NCBI GenBank assembly: GCA_012728155.1
Contig: JAAYFR010000319.1
Location: 1 to 5,859, forward strand
Origin: Bacteroidales bacterium
GTDB taxonomy: Bacteria > Bacteroidota > Bacteroidia > Bacteroidales > Dysgonomonadaceae
Reading direction: 5' to 3'
Length of the DNA stretch: 5,859 nt
Shown here: positions 1 to 5,196 of the stretch, one piece after another
Numbering within the stretch: position 1 is the first letter of the stretch
Layout of the letters: the number at the start of each line of letters is the position of its first letter
Position numbers and translations under genes: made by a program
The notes under the pieces: model-generated
What the model was told of the DNA's origin: nothing
The model's database searches: none
Seen by the model: only the letters and a program-made list of their open reading frames with translations

Positions 1-2
1 GC

Positions 3-401
3 TTATACGAGGCAAATATCGATGGACTTCCTGAAAACTGTTTTTATTTGTGCAATTCGAGCGTCATGATTGAAGGGGCGAAATTCTATGGCTTACCCAT
101 GTTTATGGAAGATACCATGTCGGGTAAATTTGATGAAAGTATACGAAATATTCCAAGTGATACCGATATTCTTGTCACGCACCAGCCACCTTATGGTGTA
201 TTGGATTTTTCGGAGAATATCCATTATGGGGATCATCTTTTATTACAAACTGTGTTGGATACCCGTCCGCGTTATCATCTTTTCGGACATATTCATGATG
301 CTTATGGAGTTGAAAAAGGGAAGAGTACTATTTTTTCGAATGCCTCATTGTTAGATGAGGAATACCGGCTAATGAACAAACCTTTCGTGTTTGAACTATA
401 A
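3..401 (+). CDS. Metallophosphoesterase, calcineurin-like (5'-truncated by window edge)
   Basis: The frame is open from the first bases of the window, so the N-terminal half lies upstream; 132 codons are visible before the TAA stop. The visible part carries the late motifs of calcineurin-like phosphoesterases. These are VTHQPPYG (third metal-ligand motif with its His) and, about 45 residues later, HLFGHIHDAYG (the GHxH metal-binding motif). A FSNAS segment and a short tail ending in FVFEL follow. The GHIH-x-x-YG pattern followed by NAS resembles the MPPED/239FB type of metallophosphoesterase. The family binds two metal ions and hydrolyses phosphodiester or phosphomonoester bonds; the substrate cannot be inferred here. 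The missing N-terminus should hold the DxH and GNHD motifs. The gene ends 51 bases before the exonuclease gene on the same strand, and that gene's likely -33 box lies inside the last codons here. Confidence 0.85.
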   Translation, partial: LYEANIDGLPENCFYLCNSSVMIEGAKFYGLPMFMEDTMSGKFDESIRNIPSDTDILVTHQPPYGVLDFSENIHYGDHLLLQTVLDTRPRYHLFGHIHDAYGVEKGKSTIFSNASLLDEEYRLMNKPFVFEL

Positions 402-423
402 TGATATGTTTTTGATACCTTTG
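390..423 (+). promoter_or_regulatory. Bacteroides-type sigma promoter for the exonuclease gene
   Basis: TACCTTTG at 416-423 matches the Bacteroides -7 consensus TAnnTTTG exactly, and TTTG at 390-393 can serve as the -33 box. The gap of 22 bases is slightly longer than the usual 19-21. The transcript would start near 430, giving a leader of about 20 bases before the ATG at 453. The -33 box overlaps the end of the upstream phosphoesterase gene, so the exonuclease can be transcribed on its own. Confidence 0.55.
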
Positions 424-452
424 TAAAAATTTGAAATTCATATAAATATCGC

Positions 453-944
453 ATGGAATCATTCGTTGCCATAGATTTTGAAACAGCCAACCAACACCGT
501 GGTAGCATTTGCAGCGTGGGAATCGTGGTGGTTGAAAACGGAATGATAACAGATAATTTTTATAGTCTTATAAGGCCAAATCCCAATTTTTATTGTCATT
601 GGGCAACGGAAATTCACGGTATTAATTATTGGGATACGATAAACGCCCAATCATTTCCTGAAGTTTGGGAAAACATTACCGGAAGAATATCTGGTTTACC
701 GTTTGTGGCTCATAACAGTCCATTCGATGAAAGTTGTTTGAAAGCGGCCCATGCGCTGTATGATATGCCCTATCCCGGTTATCAGTTTTATTGTACCTGC
801 CGTGCTGCAAGAAAAGTGTTTCCCGATTTGGTAAATCATCAATTGCATACGGTTTCGTCACATGTCGGGTTTGAGTTGAAAGACCACCACAATGCTTTGG
901 CGGATGCCGAGGCTTGTGCGAGGATCGCGATGAATATTCTGTAG
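453..944 (+). CDS. DEDDh-type 3'-5' exonuclease (DnaQ-like)
   Basis: A complete 163-residue protein consisting of one exonuclease domain. The active-site residues are visible. Exo I is D8 and E10 in AIDFET; Exo II is D92 in HNSPFD; Exo III is H146-x4-D151 in HHNALADAEACA, which makes it a DEDDh enzyme. An IHGI segment (residues 54-57), typical of DnaQ-like exonucleases, is also present. These enzymes remove nucleotides from 3' ends of DNA or RNA with two metal ions. Stand-alone small versions are common in Bacteroidales, and whether this one proofreads, repairs or turns over RNA cannot be told. No Shine-Dalgarno sequence precedes the ATG, as is usual in this phylum. No polymerase or helicase domain is fused to it. 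A decayed copy of its 3' end occurs about 1.1 kb downstream (1974-2089). Confidence 0.92.
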   Translation: MESFVAIDFETANQHRGSICSVGIVVVENGMITDNFYSLIRPNPNFYCHWATEIHGINYWDTINAQSFPEVWENITGRISGLPFVAHNSPFDESCLKAAHALYDMPYPGYQFYCTCRAARKVFPDLVNHQLHTVSSHVGFELKDHHNALADAEACARIAMNIL

Positions 945-1066
945 TACCGATGAAATAATTACAAGGGATATTTTTTCCCGGGAATTTATATGATAGCTTG
1001 TCTCGCGCAAGATTATGATTAAAAGTGAGTATTACATGACATTTTTGAACTCGAAAGATAAGGAAC

Positions 1067-1957
1067 ATGGAAAAGCATAACTTTCTCAATCTATTGTTTT
1101 TACTTTTGTTTGCTGTTACTTTAAGCGCTTGCAATCAAAACGAACGCGATTTGAAGAAATTCATCAGCCGGATAAATGCGGAAGAATACAACTCTGCCTC
1201 TTCCTATATTTATCCTGAAGATTTAACGCAACTTTATTTCTTTATTCACGAAGTAAAACCTCTTTGCCCGATGGCTTTTATAGAGCTGAAGGAGATGGAA
1301 TTACAAAATAAAAATGATAAAAATAATCGACAGATTAAAATTCTCTTGCAATGGAAGAATCCCAATGATGCTTTGAAAAATTATTTTCGTAACATCGGAC
1401 GCCCTCTTGCTCAAGATGGTTGTTTTAGCGATATAATATCGGTTAAAGAAACGGTCGGTGGCGATAAACTTACATTTAATTGGGGTATCCCCAATGTGGA
1501 AAACCAAAAACTGAGGATTGTCGGCATAAAGAAAGAACAAGAAGAGATCAACAATATTGGAATATTTGCTGATCCAAGTACCAAAGCAACAAAAGTCGCA
1601 TCTTTGGAAAAGGGGGAAAAGTGTGTATTTGAGCAAAATGAAGCAATGAGTAACTGGTTGTATTGTTATTATGTGGATCCACAAGGTGAAATTGCTACCG
1701 GATATATTAATAATAAGCAAGTGGATACTTTATCGAACACTTTTTTCCATTTAAATATTTTTGAATCGATGGGTTTGTTGTTAGCCATCGTCATCGCTGT
1801 AATTATTTTATTTCCCATTTGGTGGGCAAGGGCGTTTTTTATAAAAGCAAAGACAGCGGTTTGGGGATTGATATTAGTATTAGGCTGTTTATATGTGCTT
1901 TATATGTGTATTGAAAAAATACTTTTTGAATTGTTTATCATAAATCTGCCTTATTGA
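1067..1957 (+). CDS. Lipoprotein with SH3-like domain and C-terminal transmembrane hairpin
   Basis: A 296-residue protein. Residues 1-22 form a lipoprotein signal peptide: charged MEKH start, a Leu/Phe-rich core and the lipobox LSAC with Cys22 as the lipidation site. Residues 23-155 are an unrecognised, Lys/Asn-rich extracytoplasmic region. Residues about 163-222 look like a bacterial SH3 domain: IGIFADPSTKATKVASLEKG, then NWLYCYY, then a GYI strand. Such domains usually bind peptidoglycan peptides or proteins. Residues about 235-257 and 263-285 are two strongly hydrophobic stretches, probable membrane helices. A lipid anchor at one end and a helix pair at the other is unusual, and suggests inner-membrane retention with the SH3 part in the periplasm. 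AAGGA lies just before the ATG (1059-1063). A near-consensus -7 box (CATTTTTG, 1040-1047) lacks a clear -33 partner. The product's function is unknown. Confidence 0.8.
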   Translation: MEKHNFLNLLFLLLFAVTLSACNQNERDLKKFISRINAEEYNSASSYIYPEDLTQLYFFIHEVKPLCPMAFIELKEMELQNKNDKNNRQIKILLQWKNPNDALKNYFRNIGRPLAQDGCFSDIISVKETVGGDKLTFNWGIPNVENQKLRIVGIKKEQEEINNIGIFADPSTKATKVASLEKGEKCVFEQNEAMSNWLYCYYVDPQGEIATGYINNKQVDTLSNTFFHLNIFESMGLLLAIVIAVIILFPIWWARAFFIKAKTAVWGLILVLGCLYVLYMCIEKILFELFIINLPY

Positions 1958-1973
1958 AAAGTGAAATATTAGA

Positions 1974-2089
1974 ATGGATGAGATAGGAGACATTGCCGCT
2001 ATAGGATTTGAGTTGGGATACCATCACAATGCTTTGGCAGATGCGGAGGTGTGTGCGAGATCGTGATGCGGCTATTTTTCTGTTTCTAA
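1974..2089 (+). pseudogene. Remnant of the 3' end of a DnaQ-like exonuclease gene
   Basis: The stretch 2004-2068 aligns with 867-932 of the exonuclease gene at about 55 of 65 bases by hand count. It encodes GFELGYHHNALADAEVCAR, which holds the Exo III motif HHNALADA. A one-base deletion near 2059 shifts the frame to a TGA at 2064. Restoring that base continues the original frame for seven more codons after the conserved Met to TAA at 2087-2089, a plausible native exonuclease C-terminus. Upstream of 2004 the similarity is lost, although an ATG at 1974 is in frame and gives a 30-codon ORF. With D8, E10 and D92 equivalents all missing, no active nuclease can be made. The sequence is diverged rather than identical, so it probably came from a paralogous exonuclease gene and not from a recent duplication. 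Confidence 0.75.
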
Positions 2090-2157
2090 TGCTTTCATTT
2101 GGCACAGCCTTTCGGTATATTGCTGAAATATTATCAACCTCTTAAAAAATAAGAATT

Positions 2158-2409
2158 ATGGCAAACTATTATTGTGAGTATTGTGGGCGGTCTACAACCA
2201 ATGTGACCTCGTTAACCATCGCGATTTGCCCTCGTCACCCTGATGGTATGAATAAAGGGAGACATAAATTGTACGAGGGTAGCGAAAAAAGCTCTTATAT
2301 TTGTAAATATTGCGGCCGATCGGCAAGAACGATTGCGGCTTTAACGGCGGGGAAATGTCCTCGGCATCCAAAAGGAATGAGTAAAGGATGGCATTCACCC
2401 GCATTGTGA
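2158..2409 (+). CDS. Small tandem Cys/His zinc-finger-like protein
   Basis: An 83-residue protein made of two near-identical halves with a 43-residue period. Each half reads Y-x-C-x-YCGRS-x6-LT-x3-CPRHP-x-GM-x-KG-x-H. The candidate metal ligands are C6, C9, C24, H27, H36 and C49, C52, C67, H70, H79, so the spacing C-x2-C-x14-C-x2-H-x8-H is exactly conserved. This is a zinc-ribbon or zinc-finger-like arrangement; the ligand set is read from the sequence and zinc binding is inferred. Small proteins of this look occur in Bacteroidales, to my recollection without assigned function. They could bind nucleic acid or act as protein adaptors. The ATG follows an A-rich leader with no Shine-Dalgarno, and the gene is closed by a strong terminator hairpin 20 bases after the stop. 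It stands alone between two pseudogene fragments. Confidence 0.8.
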   Translation: MANYYCEYCGRSTTNVTSLTIAICPRHPDGMNKGRHKLYEGSEKSSYICKYCGRSARTIAALTAGKCPRHPKGMSKGWHSPAL

Positions 2410-2428
2410 TATCAATGTAATCGGGATT

Positions 2429-2454
2429 AAAACTGCTCTTTTGGGCAGTTTTTT
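2429..2454 (+). terminator. Rho-independent terminator after the zinc-finger gene
   Basis: AAAACTGC (2429-2436) pairs with GCAGTTTT (2445-2452) around an 8-base loop, and a run of six T covers 2449-2454. The stem is symmetrical, and read on the minus strand it also ends in four T. It could therefore also stop transcription coming leftwards from the hicBA operon. Confidence 0.7.
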
Positions 2455-2645
2455 GAGTTTTATTTCAGATTGGTCTCAATTTATTGATCGATATGGAGAA
2501 GATAAACTATACACCTTTGAATTCCTTGAAAAATATATCATCGACAGGATACCCGCCGATCGAATCCAAGATTCCTACCTGTGGCGTAAACTTGTGGATA
2601 TCCGTAAATATGAATTGGCTTACGAAATCCTTTCCTGATGGTCAA
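2438..2645 (+). pseudogene. Truncated, internally deleted copy of the Trp-repeat gene
   Basis: Bases 2468-2645 align with 4112-4286, the 3' end of the Trp-repeat gene, with about 28 mismatches in 175 aligned positions plus a 3-bp insertion. The insertion gives YIIDRIP instead of YIDRIP. The reading frame is intact through the matching stop at 2636-2638, and similarity stops abruptly at 2645, nine bases after it. It encodes DWSQFIDRYG to AYEILS, equivalent to repeats 4-5 of the full protein. No proper start exists; only a TTG at 2441 inside the terminator region is in frame. The bases before it (about 2438-2467) resemble 3650-3681 upstream of the intact gene. This suggests that about 430 bp including the start and first repeats were deleted internally. 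Confidence 0.75.
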
Positions 2646-2911
2646 CCGAGTGGAGAATTGGTCTTTATCTTTCGAGAAGACCATTCTCCATCTGCGTTGT
2701 ACAAAAGAGCATCGTATATGCCTCGCAGTTTTCCTTCCGGGACAGTGCATACTTTTATACTTATTGTTTCTCCCAGTTTGTTTAATGAATCTTCCATGTT
2801 TCTGATAATATTGTAATATTCCCGGACGGTCTGTTCACGCAAAAGCGGGAGATGCTGGAAATCTTCCGGGAAGATATGGAGTAACTTATCTGCAATCGAA
2901 AAGTATTTCAA
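2642..2911 (-). CDS. Unrecognised third ORF of the hicBA operon (uncertain gene)
   Basis: An ORF of 89 codons on the minus strand, starting at a TTG inside the end of hicA (26-base overlap). The composition looks like real protein: IFPEDFQHLPLLREQTVREY, then MEDSLNKLGE, then a possible strand-rich part ending in SPLG. I do not recognise a family. The start is doubtful: the frame opens only a few codons before the TTG, and the first ATG is about 38 codons in. The frame lies +1 to hicA at a run of seven T near the hicA end, so losing one T would fuse the two into one protein of about 160 residues. The last 13 or so codons lie in a strong inverted repeat, and the stop codon falls in the edge of the neighbouring repeat-gene remnant. 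The C-terminus may therefore be artificial. It may be a separate operon gene, a frameshifted hicA extension, or the tail of a broken gene. Confidence 0.4.
   Translation of the reverse strand: MKYFSIADKLLHIFPEDFQHLPLLREQTVREYYNIIRNMEDSLNKLGETISIKVCTVPEGKLRGIYDALLYNADGEWSSRKIKTNSPLG
2651..2690. repeat. Long imperfect inverted repeat (hairpin)
   Basis: The left arm TGGAGAATTGGTCTT (2651-2665) pairs with AAGACCATTCTCCA (2677-2690), giving a 14-bp stem with one bulged T and an 11-base loop. It encodes the C-terminal residues of the ORF on the minus strand and lies only six bases from the end of the repeat-gene remnant. There is no T-run after it on either strand, so it is not a canonical terminator. 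It could still protect or pause the hic transcript, or mark a recombination junction. Confidence 0.6.
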
Positions 2912-3128
2912 AAAAATCTTTCTTGGTCAATCCGAGATTACGCAGTGCATTCTTTATGATAAATTCTGGAACAGGTTCCAGATGTGTTTGTACGATTATG
3001 GGACGAAGAAAATCAGATCGCTCCCACTTCTCATGCTCGCCTTCGCATCCAACGCACTTACTTCCACATCTGGATAAGAATTCACGATAGTCGGAAAGTT
3101 TTACGTTAGATAGTTTTTGGGTCGACAT
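2886..3128 (-). CDS. hicA: HicA-family toxin (mRNA interferase)
   Basis: An 80-residue protein with the HicA layout. The N-terminal helix region VKLSDYREFLSRCG is followed by a short strand with GEHEKWER, whose H32 sits where the catalytic His of HicA falls. Then come RPIIVQTHLEPVPEFIIKN and ALRNLGLTKKDFFEIL, matching the family's conserved PVP-x-I-x2-x-L-x2-LGL-x-x-x-DF tail. HicA toxins have a double-stranded-RNA-binding-like fold and cleave mRNA in the cytoplasm; HicB neutralises them. The sequence is a diverged Bacteroidales-type member, with GEH in place of the usual GSHH. Its ATG overlaps the stop of hicB as TAATG (3126-3130), so translation is probably coupled. A third ORF overlaps its 3' end. 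The main doubt is the diverged catalytic motif. Confidence 0.75.
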   Translation of the reverse strand: MSTQKLSNVKLSDYREFLSRCGSKCVGCEGEHEKWERSDFLRPIIVQTHLEPVPEFIIKNALRNLGLTKKDFFEILFDCR

Positions 3129-3517
3129 TAACTTACAGGTTCAGGGATAGACATGTTGGCATTGTATTTCGAATACTCTTTATTGTATATTATATCCCTT
3201 AATACCGGGTTATTTTTAAGCATGAAATCTAACCCAGGAGCTTTTATATCCCTCGATTTTTTACCCCGTATGTGCCAGCCATGGGCTTTGAGGTCTTCCA
3301 TGATGGTGTCCTTGTTAGAGCAATACGTGAAATGAATCTCAAACGTTTTCTCAAATGAGCGCTTAGCATCTTCTTCCGTTTCTCCGTATGCGGACAAATC
3401 AAGAGACGGACAATAGATAATATACATCCCCTCCTCAATAAAAGAATAAATCTCAAGGTGGGCGGTAATCTTGCTTTTGTTTGTGTCGAGTTGTTCTTCG
3501 AAAATCAAATTAGCCAT
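3128..3517 (-). CDS. hicB: HicB-like antitoxin
   Basis: A 129-residue protein starting at ATG 3517 (MANLIFEEQL); an upstream in-frame TTG at 3574 would add 19 hydrophobic residues that look non-native. Residues about 18-62 carry the HicB core, a degraded RNase H fold: ITAHLEIYSFIEEGMYIIYC, then PSLDLSAYGETEEDAKRSFEKTF, the typical P-x-L-x-x-x-x-GET-x-EEA-like segment. Residues 63-129 form a tail without an obvious DNA-binding helix-turn-helix. The partner toxin is encoded immediately downstream with a one-base overlap, which supports the assignment. Many hicAB loci have the toxin first; here the antitoxin is first. HicB would bind and block HicA in the cytoplasm. Autoregulation is common in the family but no operator is evident here. 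Confidence 0.72.
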   Translation of the reverse strand: MANLIFEEQLDTNKSKITAHLEIYSFIEEGMYIIYCPSLDLSAYGETEEDAKRSFEKTFEIHFTYCSNKDTIMEDLKAHGWHIRGKKSRDIKAPGLDFMLKNNPVLRDIIYNKEYSKYNANMSIPEPVS

Positions 3518-3550
3518 ATTGCGTAGAATTGCTCTAAATAGTATTGGAAC

Positions 3551-3583
3551 GTAAAATAACAACAAAACAAACAAATAAACAAA
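3551..3583 (-). promoter_or_regulatory. Possible promoter of the hicBA operon
   Basis: Read on the minus strand, TTTG (3583-3580) and TATTTTAC (3558-3551) are 21 bases apart. They match the Bacteroides -33 box exactly and the -7 consensus TAnnTTTG at six of eight bases. Transcription would begin near 3545, about 28 bases before the hicB ATG. The region is full of TTTG-like repeats, so the match could be chance. Confidence 0.3.
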
Positions 3584-3637
3584 TTAATCAATGGCTTACC
3601 CTTGTATTTAACGTTTTAACTATCGGGTTTTTTTATT

Positions 3638-3666
3638 CAAAAGCGGGCGCTTTTGGCTGTTTTTTT
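3638..3666 (+). terminator. Terminator-like hairpin upstream of the Trp-repeat gene
   Basis: CAAAAGC (3638-3644) pairs with GCTTTTG (3649-3655) around GGGC, followed after a few bases by seven or more T up to 3666 on the plus strand. No plus-strand gene precedes it, since hicBA runs the other way. The T-rich part resembles the region right after the terminator at 2429-2454, so this may be a leftover from a duplicated gene boundary. Confidence 0.45.
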
Positions 3667-3760
3667 GAATTGTCATTTCATGTGCAGTAATTTGGCATAT
3701 CTCTGCTGTAATTTAGCAAGAAAAGATAAGGGAAGTATAACCTTATTAAAGAAAAAAAAT

Positions 3761-4279
3761 ATGACAACAAAAAGATTATCAAATGAATTCATGGAGAAAA
3801 TCCTGAATGATGCAGCATGGAATGAACTTGTGAAAAACTTCAGGTGGACAGAACAAACGCTTGAGAGGTACAAGGACAAAGTGGATTGGAAAGAAATTTC
3901 TGACAATAGCGAAATTCTTTGGACTCCTTCAATGCTTGATAAATTCAAGAATCGCATCGATTGGACCAAACTCTCTTCAACCAGCAGTATGGTATTACTC
4001 AACGAGGCCAATCTCGAACGGTTCAAAAGTTATTGGGACTGGTCTATACTCTCCGATAATAATCATCTCCATCTAACAACAGAGCTAATTGAAAAGTACG
4101 TGGATCTTTGGGATTGGTCTCAACTTATTGATCGATACAATGAAGAGGGGCTTTATACCTTTGAGTTCCTTGAAAAATATATCGACAGGATACCCACTGA
4201 TCGACTCCAAAATTCCCAACTTTGGTATCAACTTGTGGAAACCCGTAAATTTGAACTGGCCTACGAAGTCCTTTCCTGA
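3761..4279 (+). CDS. Trp-rich 25-residue repeat protein
   Basis: A 172-residue protein from the ATG at 3761, chosen because the in-frame extension upstream (TTG 3653) crosses a terminator-like hairpin and encodes Cys-rich, unrelated-looking residues. After a short helical N-terminus it consists of about five imperfect repeats of 25-27 residues, starting at W29, W54, L80, L105 and Y132. The unit is roughly [W/L/Y]T-x-x-x-L-E-K/R-Y/F-x-D-x-x-DW-x-x-LS-x-N-x-x-L. The recurring DW (residues 42-43, 67-68, 93-94, 118-119) and the LEKY/LERF helix are clear. The last repeat loses its DW and is followed by a C-terminal cap ending AYEVLS. Such alternating helix-Trp repeats occur in Bacteroidota hypothetical proteins, to my recollection. 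A solenoid-like binding role is inferred, not shown. There is no signal peptide. An ATPase gene follows after 99 bases. Two partial copies of this gene flank it in the window. Confidence 0.75.
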   Translation: MTTKRLSNEFMEKILNDAAWNELVKNFRWTEQTLERYKDKVDWKEISDNSEILWTPSMLDKFKNRIDWTKLSSTSSMVLLNEANLERFKSYWDWSILSDNNHLHLTTELIEKYVDLWDWSQLIDRYNEEGLYTFEFLEKYIDRIPTDRLQNSQLWYQLVETRKFELAYEVLS

Positions 4280-4378
4280 TGGTCAATTTAAACTCATTCA
4301 CCCAACAGACTTTCCTGATAAAATGACCTATTCAATAGGAATTTGTTAGGAGAGTCTGTGGAAGTAAAGAAAAAGATA

Positions 4379-5113
4379 ATGATCTATATAAGTCAAGTAA
4401 AGAATCATAAACCTATTGAGGAGCGGAAGGCTTATCCCTACAATATTCCCTCGATAGTGAATTTAAACGAATTGGGATTCCGAAAAAGCGTTACCTTTAT
4501 TACGGGTGAAAACGGATTAGGAAAATCCACATTGATTGAGGCTATAGCCATCAACGCTGGATTCAATCCTGAAGGAGGAGGTCGCAATTTCAATTTTCGG
4601 ACGCAAGATTCACATTCCAATTTGTTTAGCTATTTAAGACTGACCAGATCAGCATATCGTGAAAAGGATGGTTTCTTTCTTCGGGCTGAAAGTTTTTACA
4701 ATTTTGCTTCAAATTTGGATGAATTGGATGCGGAACCTGGTTTACCCCCGATAAAGGATTATTACGGAGGTAAATCTCTCCATGAGCAATCACATGGAGA
4801 AAGCTTTTTGGCTTTACTTGTGAACAGATTATATGGGAATGGACTTTACATATTTGATGAACCTGAATCGGCATTGTCGATAAGCAGCCAGTTCAAAATG
4901 TTAGTCAGAATGAAAAAGTTGGTCGATAAAAATTCGCAGTTTATTATTTCCACTCATTCGCCCTTCTTATTAGCTTATCCGGATGCTGATATATACGTCG
5001 TTTCGCATACCGGCTTTGAGTTAGTAGATTATGAAAGTACAGAGCAATATAGGCTAATGAAATATTTTGTAGGCAATTATCAAAGATTTCTCTTGGATTT
5101 AGGTTTTTATTAA
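4379..5113 (+). CDS. Small ABC/Rad50-type ATPase (AAA family, COG3910-like)
   Basis: A 244-residue protein from ATG 4379. A GTG at 4358 preceded by AGGAGA (4348-4353) is an alternative start that would add seven residues. Walker A is GENGLGKST (residues 43-51). The ABC-like signature is SHGES (138-142). Walker B is LYIFDEPESALS with D160 and E161. The switch His is H193 in STHSPFLLAYPDADIY. The order and spacing fit the compact, coiled-coil-free ABC-type ATPases annotated as predicted ATPase or AAA family ATPase (COG3910). No transmembrane segments or nuclease domain are present, so a soluble ATPase acting on DNA or a protein partner is likely; its real job is not known. It lies 99 bases downstream of the Trp-repeat gene on the same strand without an obvious terminator between, so the two may share a transcript. 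Confidence 0.88.
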   Translation: MIYISQVKNHKPIEERKAYPYNIPSIVNLNELGFRKSVTFITGENGLGKSTLIEAIAINAGFNPEGGGRNFNFRTQDSHSNLFSYLRLTRSAYREKDGFFLRAESFYNFASNLDELDAEPGLPPIKDYYGGKSLHEQSHGESFLALLVNRLYGNGLYIFDEPESALSISSQFKMLVRMKKLVDKNSQFIISTHSPFLLAYPDADIYVVSHTGFELVDYESTEQYRLMKYFVGNYQRFLLDLGFY

Positions 5114-5196
5114 TTGTGTAATTATTCAATCATAGGGCTTTCCTTTAAGTTTGCTGATGGATTTAAAAGTAAGTTACGACAACCTTGTACAGTAAG

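Noticed and set aside
965..984. GGGA/TCCC hairpin and the palindrome TTCCCGGGAA after the exonuclease
   Set aside because: The stem is only four bases with no T-run after it, and the 10-base palindrome alone is weak evidence for a terminator or operator.
676..1134. A 152-codon minus-strand ORF across the exonuclease end and the intergenic gap
   Set aside because: It is antisense to the exonuclease and the lipoprotein signal peptide, with a Cys/His/Asn-rich composition typical of shadow frames.
1301..1720. A 139-codon minus-strand ORF inside the lipoprotein gene
   Set aside because: Antisense shadow of a well-supported gene, rich in Ile/Phe/Cys with no recognisable domain.
2484..2816. A 110-codon plus-strand ORF
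   Set aside because: It runs out of frame through the repeat-gene remnant and then antisense to the third hic ORF, so it has no coherent protein.
3726..3746. ATAAGG/CCTTAT hairpin in the leader of the Trp-repeat gene
   Set aside because: A six-base AT-rich stem with a nine-base loop can easily arise by chance, and it matches no known riboswitch.
3653..3760. N-terminal extension of the Trp-repeat protein from a TTG start
   Set aside because: It begins within a terminator-like hairpin, encodes Cys-rich residues without repeats, and a good ATG after an A-rich leader exists at 3761.
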